A stretch of 64,000 nucleotides of DNA from Neelides folsomi. Its lineage: Eukaryota > Arthropoda > Collembola > Neelipleona > Neelidae. The notes below the pieces were generated by a model. That model did no database searches, was not told the origin of the DNA, and saw only the letters and a list, made by a program, of their open reading frames with translations. Positions 1 through 12,866 of this stretch are shown in pieces (positions within the stretch are counted from its first letter, which is position 1; every line of letters begins with the position of its first letter). The stretch is from assembly GCA_034687125.1 (NCBI GenBank), contig JAQGBZ010000269.1, positions 23,312-87,311 of the forward strand, written 5' to 3'. A program made the position numbers and the translations under genes.

Positions 1-1816
1 GGAGGTGTGCCCTTCCTCCATACTGTATTAAAGTTATAATTCATTGAAAATAGCCAGTTCAACCTGGTCAACCCCATATATAATATAAATATCCCTAGAT
101 TGTATTAAAAACTTAATAATTTTTATAATGCACTACTTTTTTATTTGGAACCTTTGCGGTATTTTTTGCGTTTCGGCGGAAACCGAGAAAAACTGAAAAA
201 AAATCAATCTCGAGTTGTTTCACGACAATCCCCGTCAATTATTATCTTGATCTTAATCATTATCTGGAGCTCCAAACATTTGTTTCAAATAAAATATTTT
301 ATGGAGTAACGACCTTCAACAAATCACTTAAACATCCTTGATGAGGAGGAAGAACGCGAAATAAAATAATTAGCGTTGACATTCACCCTTTTAACAAACA
401 AATAACACAAAACAGACATGAAAGAGAGAACGAAATTGGGAAACGCATATCTCTTTCCTTACTATTCTTTTCCCTCTCGAACCAATTTTGTAGATGAAGG
501 CAGAATTGAGTTTTATCACGAGCAGTTTGCATCTCCAAACATTTTCAACCACATTCTCCCTCAAATTGAAAGATTAACTTCTTTGAAGAATTATGCCTTT
601 ATCGATTCAATCTCAAAGATACCAAATACCCAATGACGCCACAACGAGAATCATCGTTCTTTATTACGCACACATCTTGAATCACAATCTGGTCTGATAT
701 GGTATAATTTTAAATATCAAACCCACTTAATATTTATGGATGTAATCGAAAAAATAGCATAATTAACAAAGATGTTTGAGGTTTTAATATTAACAGTTTT
801 CAAAAAATTTATAAAAATTTATGTAAGTATGTTATGTACTCTACATTGATAAATATTATATGTACTCTCCTAGGAAAGGTGAAAGTTGAAATCCCGCCTT
901 TTGTTATAGCGCTGGTTAGATACAAATTTAAATAGAAGAAAAAAAGCCGGATTTCAATTTTCCAACGAGAGTAGGCATATGTATGTACCATAGGTATGTA
1001 AGTAGTAAGTAATATGCATACCCACAGGTAGGTATAGTACATATACTAGGTATACATAATACAATACTACACTAAAGTACTAAACTAACTGTATAGTATT
1101 AATATATGTACTACAAGTATACATAAGCATACATAGTCATTCCCGTTAAGTAATATTAAACTTATTAACAGGTAATTTAGGAAAATCTTATTTTTAGAAA
1201 GGCAATCTGCTTAATATTAAAACAACTTTTAATCAATAAATCTTAAACATGAAACCTGGCGAAGCTCTTCAAAGTCTGAGTACATTTCCATTAAGTTTTA
1301 GCCTTCAAGCAAAAATCCCTATAATCTGCTTCTGCATTTTAATAACACTGAAAGCCCTGCTCTTTAATCTTTGAGGAAGTAAGAATGAAAAGATTTAGTT
1401 CTACTAAAATAATTATAAAATGCGCATGCATATAAAAATAATTAATGAAATTTAACCCAATTCTCTTTGAGAAATCTATTTATTATTCACTTTTACATAA
1501 TGGAATTCCTTATTTCTTAAATTTATACGTCACGAATCTACAAACAAATGAATGTTCATTGTAAGAATTTGCTCATGTTATGTTCTTACTAATAAGAGTA
1601 AATGCAGGATGAAAACAATTGTAGTTATATAATGTTAGGTAGTGAGAATTATACATAACATTATCATACAATATTTTAGCAGAATTCATTAATTCTCAAA
1701 ATTTTGTTAAAATTCGTTTTCTCCCGAATAATTCAATAGAAAATTATTAGCACTTGACTTAATTAAAGGAATCAGAATAACTCAATAAATAAATTTCTTA
1801 TATATATTTTTAATAG
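1..1816 (+). other. Non-coding DNA, probably GPCR intron
   Basis: No credible exon is visible. The segment ends in a TTTTTAATAG acceptor directly before the GPCR exon, so at least its right part is intron. The exon carrying TM1 and the receptor start was not found here and probably lies left of the window. Positions 800-1140 are dense in TATGTA/TACATA/TAGGTA hexamers. Confidence 0.6.
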
Positions 1817-3512
1817 ATTTGTCCTGAGTCTTGTAACGGCCAATATTTTGATCTCAACAATCATCGCACCGCTGATTTTGTTTGAAACGTTCATCTACTA
1901 TTACTTGTTGCTTCCTTGTATCTCCGAGCTAATTAGCATGGCTGCTAGTACCGTCATATACAGTGCAATTTTCTCAACATTCCTCATTGCCACAGATCGG
2001 TTTTATGCCGTGACTTCCCCACTCCATTACAGCATGACAATTACAAGGAGAAGGAGTCAAATCATGATCGTATTTGCCTGGCTCTTTGGCGCCTTCATTT
2101 CTCTTCCACAACTCACAATTTGTTTCATTTCGGCCAAATCCGATCTCCACAAGAATCTTCATATCTTCTTCACCATTATCCAAATTGTCCTCGGTTATCT
2201 TTTCCCTTTTATCGGCCTTTGTTGGCTCTATGTGAAGATGTACAATGCGGCTCACCGGAACAGCGAACGGACACGGAAGCACAGCATTTCAGGGGAGCTC
2301 CTTACGATAATGGACGGAAGTACGAGCGTGATTCCTCAAGGGATTGACTTCCTCACCCACTACATGAATCCCTTTACAAAAACCCCAATGGCTGGATCAG
2401 TCCCACCAAACCCGGCCAAGAACAAAAGGCGGCGGAGTTCGAACAGCAGCTCTTCATCCCTTCTTTTCCGGGAAGAGGGAAGAGCCATCAAAACAGCTTT
2501 CTTCGTCCTGGCTTCCTTCTTCCTCTGCTGGGCTCCTCATTTCGTCTGCATGGTATTGAGAGAAGTGGAGAGCGAGTTTAATGAGATGGGAGAAGACTAC
2601 TGGGAATGGTCGAGATTTGTGAGCGTGGTGGGGATGCTGCTCTCCTCTGTTCTCAACCCCTTCATCTACGTCTTCCGAAACCAAACGGCGTGCAAGGAGG
2701 TGAGCAAGCTTTTGTGCAGAGACAAAAACCAAGACGAGAGTCTTCGCGAGTCCAAAGAAATGAGAAAAACTGAAGAAAAGCGAGAAGAGGAAGGACACGG
2801 GAGCGACGAAGGTGGAGAAAATCCCGATCCCGCCGTCGTCCCACATTTCCAATACAAGCCCTCGTTGAAGAGCCCGAAGAGATCTTCAATGAAATCTCTC
2901 ACTCCGCAAAATTCGGTCAATTCAACCCGGACCACATGTTTCTCTACAGACTCTCCGCTTCTTCTCTTTGGCAAGGGGAGGTTCGGGAGCGGGAGCATTG
3001 AAGAGGGCCAAGCGGCCAACGGAAAACCGCCATTTTTCCGTTCCCTCACCCTCCCAGAGCAGACGCAACAAAGAGTCAAATTTCCTCCGAACCTCACTAG
3101 GCAAAAACTCTGCGGGCAGCATCGGTCCGTCGGTAGTGGAGAAATCCCCAATGGCAGTTTGGCCAAGAGGCCCAAATTCGTGAGGCAAGACTCCATTTGT
3201 AGTATTATGTCCAATGACTCGGTTCTCATGATCTGTGCGGAAGACGAAGTCCCGACCGACCCGGCCCCGACTCAACCACCGCCCCCCAATGCTCCAATTC
3301 AAAAGGATACTTCTTTAAACAGTAGGTATTTACGCCAGGACTCAAACTTCAGCGACGTGTCTCACAAGACCAACGACAGCGGCGTGGTCCTCGACATGGT
3401 GAGGAACATGAGCAGACAGCAACAACTTGAGAGTTTAAGTCCAGAACAACAAGGAAGGCGAAAAGGGAAAATTCCCCCTTTGCCCCTCACTGTCCTCCAG
3501 ACGACCATCTAG
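1817..3512 (+). CDS. Orphan class A GPCR, GPR161-like, last exon (5' partial)
   Basis: This is one 1696-nt exon giving about 565 aa. It starts after an AG at 1815-1816, in the last base of a split codon, and ends at TAG 3510-3512. It opens in TM2 (SLVTANILISTIIAPL). TM3 ends in DRF, a DRY variant. TM5 follows a very short second extracellular loop, TM6 carries CWAPHF, and TM7 carries NPFIY. TM1 and the N-terminus are missing. The third intracellular loop is basic and serine-rich (KRRRSS). The tail of about 260 aa is hydrophilic, holds two RQDSxxS repeats, and ends in QTTI, which fits a class I PDZ ligand. The TM2 and DRFYAV...ITRRR regions recall vertebrate GPR161, a cAMP-linked ciliary receptor. 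That assignment is inference from memory; membership of rhodopsin-class GPCRs is clear. Confidence 0.85.
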
Positions 3513-6500
3513 ACCAATTTGAGCCATAAAATCCAAAGCCCCAACTTTCGATGGGATTTTGTTGACTTTATGTAATGGTCATTTCAAAAGAGACATTTCC
3601 CCTCACCTCTAATCATCAAAGCCCTGCCTCGTAAAATCTTGATTGTTAAATATACTTATCATGCCAAAGAAAACTTTTGGAATTCTCATTCTCCAATCTC
3701 TGACAAAGGTTTTTCCCAAACGGTTCATTGTTGAAAAAAAACTCATATTACCTACTAATTACGTATAAATCATATATATTAAATATAAAATAAGAAGTTA
3801 TACTGATATGTACCTAATATAAATGAAATACCAACATAGCTAATTTACTTTTACCTATTTACATGCATTTTTGTATTTATTGTTAATGCAAACATAAGTT
3901 TTTTTTTATCATTACACATTCCAGTTATAGTTAATACCACTTACATATGTATTATATAAAGGAAACGATGAGAAATAATGGAATCACATTCACTAAAAAT
4001 ATAATTATAATTAACTTATTTTAAGTATTTTAAGTAAAATTCATATAATACATAACGTTTGTATTGTCTAATTAAAATATATTAATCGAATGTAACTTTT
4101 TTTAAGATTTTAAGTAACGAATTGTTTAATTGCCAAACTTTAATTAAAAATATGCCCAAGGGAAATTCTACTTATATATTTATATCAGTAATACATTAGG
4201 AATCAAGGACACAAAGAGTCATTGTTAGGTTTATTAAAATTAAAATGGTTATTTAAATTTAAACTTTAAAAGAAATTAGATATATTATTAAACTTTAAAA
4301 GTGATAATGGAACTCATGACTTATTAAAGAACGTTTAAATCTAACTAAAAATTGTAATTGTAGTGGTTAATAATTAAATTATGTTACATGTAAAAATATA
4401 TTTAAAAAAAGTATGCACATGTGTGTAAGTATACTTGTTTCATTATATCTTATTAATTAATGCCTAGTTCAGTCAAAAAGTACGCATAAGTATTTATAAA
4501 ATAAAACAAAATTTACAAAATGCATGTGTGTTAATGTAAGGTATAGTGTAAGTAAATAATTATAGGTACATTAGTCTAAATATAAGTATAGCACTCAGTA
4601 AATATTTAGTAAAGACCTTACCAATTTCCATTTAAATTTTATGTAACATACATACTAAATATTATTTAGTATATTAATCAGATTATATTAAACCTTGGTT
4701 TTTTGGAACAGAAAGAGTTATCAAATTAAATTCCATTTATAGTAAAGGAACAATATTCTTTACGGAATCGCTTTCTTTCTCATTCCTTTTACATTAAATT
4801 GTAATTAGTGATATTAAACATTCGTAGTTTTATCTCAATTTTTAAATATTTTAAAGCTTATTGTAAGTAGGTGTATGTAGAGTATATTCATTGTATGTAT
4901 TACATACCATCTAGTATTTAAATGATATTATCTACTTGTAATTACACCGAATTTTCTTTATATGCAAGATCAATCACAATAATGGCGATATTTTCGACTA
5001 ATGACTCTTCAACCTGTACTTATCAAATATACCTCTTTGCCAATCAATTGATCCTTATGTAATAATAAAGATAATCATTGTATATGGTATATGTATTAGT
5101 AAAATATCTACTATAAGAAAATTAGGGTGAACCTCATTCTAATATTGATATCTTCAAATATTAAGGCGTAAAATATGTATGTAATGGTTAATCTATGCAT
5201 AAATAAAAATGAATACAGATTTATCTGTATTATACGTTACGATATATTAGGATAAAAAACTTTACTAAATACATAATATATTTACTTTTATATACACTAT
5301 AGAATCATTTTCTGCTTTTGTGAATTCAGTACCTGCAGTGAATGAAGACGTATGACTGTTTCATGTACCTACTATATTACCTACTATAGATCATAAAAAT
5401 AATATACAAATATAATACATAATATGATTGATGCAAAAAGTATTTTAAATCATTCAGATATATTCTGTATGTTTGTGTTAACCCCGAATCTGTGAAAAGT
5501 GAAAATACGTGTTAATTACCTATACATATACTTACAAATACCATACATATGTACATATATAGGTGTATTATATGATATGAACAAACTTGTTAAATAATAA
5601 CCATCTAAGATATCCTAATTCAAACAAAAGTATTAATTACTAACTATTAAAATTTATGCATATGATAGATATTATACATCAGTACATCAGTATATGAGTT
5701 TATGTTATTTTGTGCTTCATTATTAATTATTGTTGAATATATAACCATAAATTAAAATGATTCACACATGTGTAAAATTATAAAATATTTTGTAAATATT
5801 AATGTCAATCATCCTGTGCGTTTGTTTGTCAAATCAAAATTTAGAATAATTATAAATATTAATGTAAGTATTATAAGTATTGTAGCAAATTACCAATTGC
5901 TTTGACTCATTATCTATATTTAAATAAAAAACACATTAACATTAGATTTACTGTATGGAATATTGTATGTATGTTCAAAGGAGAAATGTAAAGTACTTAT
6001 AATATAAACCGAATAGTAATTGTATATGGTAGACTATGTAAACATATAAAGTAATACAATGTACATATTTACGATGTATGATAAGATATTATATGGTAAT
6101 TGAGTCTGTAATAATATGGAAATGATTTTAAAGGCAAATGAAGCGCACTTTGCAAAAATGGATGATATGAATAGGAGAAATACTTGTACTTTATATTATA
6201 CATACCCATACATACATTTGTATAACATAAACATTTACATAATATGTAAAATGAAACTATTATTATTAGTAATCAATTAATAATATGAACATTCAAACTT
6301 ACATACTTGAAATAAATATTAAATATACCATAAGTATCGGTAATACTAATACGAGCATATGAAGAAAAGATTATTCAAACTATATATGTTTATTAATTTA
6401 TTACTCTGTTGAATTTAGAGCTTATATTTTGAAGTTTTGTTTGACCATTTAATTATTCCTCGTGGAACTATTAAAATGAAACAAATAAACAATCAATGAA

Positions 6501-9500
6501 TTCCAAACACGTGGAAGAGCGAAAGCATTTGTCAATACAAACGATATGTAGTATGAATATCGATCTACTACTTATTTACCATATATGTATAATATATAAG
6601 TTTGTAGGTTGTATACATTTAAGTATACATATTATGTAAAAGTGGACGAATCCATTGGCCCGGCAGTTGACGTTGACTCTTCTTCCAATTTTAGGGAATC
6701 CGATGGTTAACCTTGGAATGGCATTTTTGAACCAAGAAAGAAGTAGAGCAAATGTGAATTGTTTCTCCTCAACAGATTCCAATCGTGTGCGTGGATGTTG
6801 ATCGTATCCAATGAATGGGAAACGTGTCGTCGGTTGACAGCCCTTGGGCCAACAATATTTCAACCGTATGTGAAAGTCAAAAGTTACAAACAATGTAAAA
6901 GTTTTTAATTTACGATTTAATATTCTTTCTTTATAATCATATTAGTAGATTTGTCCTCGAAACATAAATCGTTCGAATGACGCAAATTTGTGGGAGTTGA
7001 TCATGCTCTATGATCTAATGATCTAATATGATAAAACAATAATATAAAAGAACTAATTTTGCATTCGGATAATTTGTTCGAAAATTTGTATACAATCAGT
7101 TTGAAATTGTATTTTGGCTCATTGAATTACCAAATTCTTTAATAAATGGAACTTGAATCATATCCATTTCATATTATTATTAATATTTATAAATAAAAAT
7201 AAATGATCTATGAAAATAATGACCATAAACCATAGAAAAACAAATACACACTTATTATATTTTAGTTATGTTGTGTCCTTCCCACACAAAAGCAATTATT
7301 TTTCGTTTTGATTTTTCACTTTCGGTCCAATGACATTTCCGCAGTTTTTCAACATATCGAATCCAAATATCTTCATCCCATCTTCTATAATTTCTCTCAT
7401 CGATCTCTTACATTTTTTCTCCGACTCCGATTTCTTTCCGAGTAACTTTTTTTAGTACATCTGACCCTTTAATTTCCATGTGGAGGCTTTTATCTTCCCA
7501 TTACTCCGGGTGGGGTTTTCTACTCTGACTAATTTCATCTTCTTTCCGACATATGAGCCTCAACGTCCCTAATCTCATCTCATTTCTTCCTAATTATTTT
7601 CTCCTGAATAAAAAACTCCTATCATTCTCCCACAAAGCCCTTGTTACGTAATCTACAGACTTGAGTATTAACATAGTTTTCTTTCCCCTCGTAAATATAT
7701 CTGTACATATGTATGAATATAAATACATACCTTACCATACGACGATGATCCCAACATAGAATATTTATAATGAATCTCTTAGCATGTAAAGCCTATTACT
7801 ACACTTTATTAAACTTATCGTCTACATATATTTCGCCTATGGCCATTATATCATATGAAGCAGTATTGGTTACATTCTTTCACTTTAATCGTTAGTTGTT
7901 TCATTACTAAAGGTAGAGCATGAAAAAAAACAAATGAGGTTTAAGAGTAATTGCCCAATATGTTGTTTATGTCAAGCCCAATGTACATAAATATATATAT
8001 ATATATTTATGACTAGATATACCTACTGCATATATTATTTGTACAAGTGTTTATGTGGTTAAATTCCGTATAATCATAATTTATCATTAACTCTCATTCT
8101 TGAGTTCACATGTTGTCTCTGGGAAGCTGAGTATTAAAGCATAGAGATCCAACGTAGATTCTCAAGGCATTTCCCCGACTTTTCTTTCATGGAGTCTGTG
8201 ACAAGGCGGAATTGTGTCTTGAGGCATTAATTGTGTAACATTCTCCTTCATTCCTCTTTCTCTCCTTCACTTTCCTCTCGAGGCTCTCAGGTTTGGTACA
8301 TAAAATGCGTACTACTTTCCCATCCCAAGGGAGACTGGGAAATGGTTTCGAGCTTCCTTATTCGACATTTCACACACGCTCCTTCCTCACACTCTCTCGG
8401 ATCTCATAAACGCTGATGTGATTCCGAGTGCAAATTTATCTTACACGTTGACTCGCGACTTCCGACAAGTTCTCTCCACGACTTCCGGACAATTACTTTG
8501 GTCAATAATTCACTTCAACATCACTTTACTCTCATGATTGAAAATAAAGGTCAAATACCTCAATGTTTTTCAAACCTTTCAATTTATATCGTGACCCTAC
8601 GACATACGTCGCATTATTGGCATTACACAGGACAATGTAAGAAATTACAAGTACAAGCAAATACAACAATGTCTATCTATACATATATTCTATATGCATG
8701 CTGCATATGACATGCTCATCTGCATACAATATGTCCATGTGTGATGTATGCATACATCACTGATGATTATCTAACATTTAGTTTGATCCAATATAAGTAT
8801 TATAACAAAAGGGCTAAAGCATCAATGCATCATCAAACATTTTTATCACACTTACATTATCTTTTAAAAATTCTGTCTTAAACTCACCACATGCATATTT
8901 CTTTAGTAGGTATGTATATAAATATAATTTATACATGCACTTATTTAAATATATTATATTAAAAAATACATGTATGATTCATATAATATAAAAATTATCT
9001 GTTCATGATTTTTAAAAATAAATGTTAGGTTCCATAGTCCACTACCCTCTGTGGTTATATATTTAATTATTATGAATCATAGTCAGGTCAGAACTGTTAA
9101 TATCATAATACTTAAGCATCAAACAGAATACAGATGTATACAATATTACCATATTTATAAGAATTAGTGTAAAAATATAATTATTTTGAAGTATAAAATA
9201 AATAAATGACGAGCCTTCAATAATAATGATATATTTATAAATATCATGTTATAAATATTAATAAATGTAAAGTTGAAGTTGACTCAAGGCCAGTTATTAA
9301 CCTTGAGGTTTAGACCTACTGGAAGGGATATGTGGAGTGGAACAGGTTCAGTCAGATCATATATTTATTTCCATAAAAAAACAATTGTGAGAGCATCTTC
9401 CATAAGAGAGGGTGAAGGAATTTGTGAAGGCATTCTCAGTTTCCATTCCGGCTAAAAAGGAACGAAGAGATCAAAGGGAATGCAAAAACCAGAGAAGTGA

Positions 9501-9656
9501 TTGAGAGCTAATTTCCCACTTCAAAATTGCGAATCCAACAACCCGGCAAAAAAAGAAACGAGGAAGGGAGGATAAGGAAGCGCCTCCGCAGTTCACCACA
9601 CTACACGGACCGCACCGCTTTGGAACTTTCTGGAACATTTTCGCTTCGAGATTACA
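3513..9656. other. Intergenic, AT-rich, GPCR 3' UTR then spacer
   Basis: The first few hundred bases are probably GPCR 3' UTR. After that the DNA is very AT-rich with frequent TACATA/TATGTA words and no convincing exon. Two patches (about 7260-7630 and 8100-8480) are GC-richer and pyrimidine-rich on the + strand; they could be regulatory. A short open stretch near 6640-6810 has no family match I recognise. Confidence 0.6.
7990..8006. repeat. (AT)n microsatellite
   Basis: A short uninterrupted AT dinucleotide run in the spacer between the GPCR and GST genes. Confidence 0.8.
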
Positions 9657-10662
9657 ATGGAGGGTCATGGAAGAATTCTTCTTTATTCGTACTTCCGGTC
9701 ATCTTCTTCGTGGAGGGTCCGGATTGGTAAGGAACCATTCATTCCTCGTCAGAAACTAACGAGGTTCAATTTTTACAGCTTTGGCCATCAAGGGGGTTCC
9801 CTATGAGTACAAGCCCGTGAACTTACTGAAGAAGGAGCAACGAACTCCCGAGTATCTCATGGTCAATCCCATGGGTCTTGTCCCTGCCTTGTCGATGAAT
9901 GGGAAGACCATCACTCAGTCCATGGCCATCATGGAATATTTGGATGAGATTTTTCCGCTCAGCCCGCTCTTGCCAAATGACGCTTACGGAAAGGCGAAGG
10001 TCGGCATTACAAATTAACAGCCATTTACACTTTATTATTCCCATTAGTTGTATTTAAATATATTAATCCCTCTACTTAACACTATGAGACAATCTATGAA
10101 AGTTTAAATGGAATGTATTGTATTTAATATTCCATCCAGGTTCGTTCCTACTGCGACATCATCAACTCGGGAATTCAGCCGATGCAAAATCTTCAAACTC
10201 TCATGAAGCATAGCCCGAATGACGAAAAGGAGCGCTACGATTGGGCTAGATACTGGATTCAACGAGGCTTGATGGGTAATTGTGTTTTAAAGTTCATCAT
10301 TTGTTTAATACTTCTCCATGTTTTCGAATTTCAATGATTTCCCCTTTCATAGCTCTTGAGGAAGAAGTGATCAAAACGGCTGGGAAGTACTGTTACGGGG
10401 ACGAGCTTACTATGGCAGATTGCTGTTTGGCTCCTCAAATGGCGAGTGCAGAGAGATTCGGTATTTACATTGATAAATGATAACCAATGTTCTATTTAAC
10501 TTTATAATTAAACGACTAAAATATTAATACAATTCTTATATAAAATATATAGGAGTAGACCTAGGAGATATTCCAACTCTGACGCGGATCTACCGGGATT
10601 TAGAGCAGCTTGAGGAGTTCAAAGACGCTCATGCCAATAATCAGCCCGACACTCCACGTTAA
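9657..10662 (+). CDS. GSTZ1: Maleylacetoacetate isomerase / glutathione S-transferase zeta
   Basis: Five exons: 9657-9726, 9779-9999, 10140-10275, 10353-10460, 10553-10662. All introns are GT-AG, and the 645 nt encode 214 aa, matching the family (about 216 aa). The enzyme isomerises maleylacetoacetate to fumarylacetoacetate in tyrosine breakdown, using glutathione, in the cytosol. The N-terminal thioredoxin-like domain carries [17 protein letters not shown], the zeta signature, then NPMGLVPAL and [11 protein letters not shown] (glutathione-binding loop). The all-alpha C-domain carries SGIQPMQNL and [14 protein letters not shown]. The start was chosen because the signature follows within 10 residues. 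The odd point is that the usual cysteine in SSCSW is serine here. The gene lies tail to tail with the rdgB gene, with a transposon between. Family assignment is very secure. Confidence 0.95.
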
Positions 10663-10838
10663 CTCTCCCAGACTATGAAGAAATCAAGCAACTTTGGTCT
10701 CTTACAAATTAATGCTCAAACAATGTTTACCGTTACTTATCCCATAATATCCCACTATTATCCCACTAGTCGTAAGCTCTGCTCGACTTATCCTCATTAG
10801 CCTCATTCTTCTGTAACTGGTCTCAAATATTGTTTGAA

Positions 10839-10844
10839 AATAAA
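10839..10844 (+). promoter_or_regulatory. Poly(A) signal AATAAA of GSTZ1
   Basis: AATAAA lies 177 nt after the GSTZ1 stop codon, in the expected position for 3' end formation. Confidence 0.6.
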
Positions 10845-12814
10845 AAATCTTCATAAATTATACATGCGTCCTATTAATATTAATAGATATTAATGCTAAA
10901 TATTTTCCCCAAGATGCACTTACAAATATTATCTAACATAATAATATTTACTAACTGTAACTTTAAGTGATTCAATTTATAGCAATTTAAGGAGTGAAAT
11001 AATCCAGAGAGGGCAATTCATCATTTATTCGAACTATCAAGTGCTCATCTTAAAATATCATTTGGGCAAGTCTTAGAGATTAACATCATGATTATATGAA
11101 TATCAGTGTTCCTTGAATCAGTAACTATAAAACATTATCTATCAATATTTGTAGATTATGAATAACTTCCTAAAGATCGTACTTCGTAGACTGAAGATGT
11201 CTTTAAACTAAACCTTAAATAGTGGTTAGGGATATTTGTACAGATATAAATACTAATATGTATACCATACATTATAATTTTTATTATATCATTACAAATA
11301 TTTATACACATGGATTAATAGACATTATAAAACAAAATTTAAGTACTTATCATTATTTAATAAAAAAAAACATCAAGGAATTCTGTTTCGCGGAAAACGG
11401 ATTTTAAACAAATTGGTTAATTAGTTTATTAGTAACTACTAAAGGTAAAATTGGACTTCTACATACAAGTAATCATTTCATTATCAAAACATAATTGAAC
11501 AGAAAGATTATTCAATCAAAATAATAAAAAAAAGTTTTATTTATTGATGACTTACAACTAGTTAAGTTAAAACGTTGGTTTATATTTTATAAAATAGTGA
11601 CTTTCAGTTAATTTCGTCACTAACACGATCACAATATAGCTATTTCAAATAAGAAATAATAGTCGTTAAAGTACTTGTCTTTCAGAAATAGAATTAGAAT
11701 AAAACTAGTATAATTAAATGATCTTTACTTCAATGATTTAAGGATGTTTTCCTTGAGAAATAATCAATGTAATAATCAGCATATTATCTAATAAGTAAAT
11801 ATGCGCAAATAATAGTTTAAAATAAAGAGCAATTATGGTATACTACATACATATTACCTAAAGTTAGTTATAAAGAACATTAATAACAAACGAGTTACAC
11901 AAATAAATATCACCCACTATAGTTATTTTCCTAACTTGAATTAAAATTTAATTGAATCACTGAACATTATCCAGGCAGAAACATTCACATTTTAATGATT
12001 AAACAAAAGTTTTACGAAAAATAATAATCTTGAACATTTAAGAACTGTGCTTTATAATAATGTATATACCATACTTATTCTAATACATTTATACATATGT
12101 ACTATACAATAGAGATACAACAAGTAACATAGAATCCTGAGTTTAAGTATTTAGACTGTTAAATACAGATATCTTACATAAGTATACACAGACTATAATT
12201 AAGAAATTATAATTACACACGTATATTATTCTGCATTAATACAGTTACAGATCTACGAATATTTAACTTATGAAACCGATAACAATAAGTTCCATTTGCA
12301 GTATGTATTTTGCCATTGGTGTGTTTAAATGTCAGATAATAATTCATGAGTTATGTTGTTATGTGTAGGTGTAATTATATTATGTATGTAGATTGGTAGT
12401 TTGTAATATCTATTCGGTATTAGTGTATACCTATGTGTGTTTTATGTTGTAGTATGTGTATACAAATATGTATATTATGTACCAAGGAACTGACGTTATG
12501 TAATTTTTCGATGAGCTAGTTTGGCTAAGTTTTTTTTACTAAATTAGATTTTTACCAAATACAATAATTGATTTTTCTTGATGATTTTTTATATAGTTTT
12601 TATATACTTTGTAGTAATAATACTCTCGTGAATAATTTGTATTTACTTACATAATTCATAAAGATTATATTCTGATGCGAGATGATTACGAATCGTCAAA
12701 CATAGTTGTCTTTAAGCATTTAAAAATACCTAGTTGCATTCAACTTGTTTACATTTGAATTTGTCAGGTTTAGTTTTGGTTGAAAGGATGTGAATGATTG
12801 CCAGACCGACATTT

Positions 12815-12866
12815 TCTATTTGGCCCAAAGCGTTGTTTTTTCTATTTGGCCGAAAGCGTTGTTTTG
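12815..12866. repeat. 26-bp tandem duplication
   Basis: Two adjacent copies, 12815-12840 and 12841-12866, of a unit beginning TCTATTTGGCC. They match at 24 of 26 positions. A 6-bp hairpin (TCGAGG/CCTCGA, 12872-12890) follows immediately. Confidence 0.85.

Noticed and set aside
2454-3302. Several minus-strand frames opposite the GPCR tail
   Set aside because: Shadows of a GC-richer real exon; none resembles a known protein.
6576-6893. 105-codon minus-strand frame in the spacer
   Set aside because: Not recognisable, no splice context or leader, and the plus strand is equally open.
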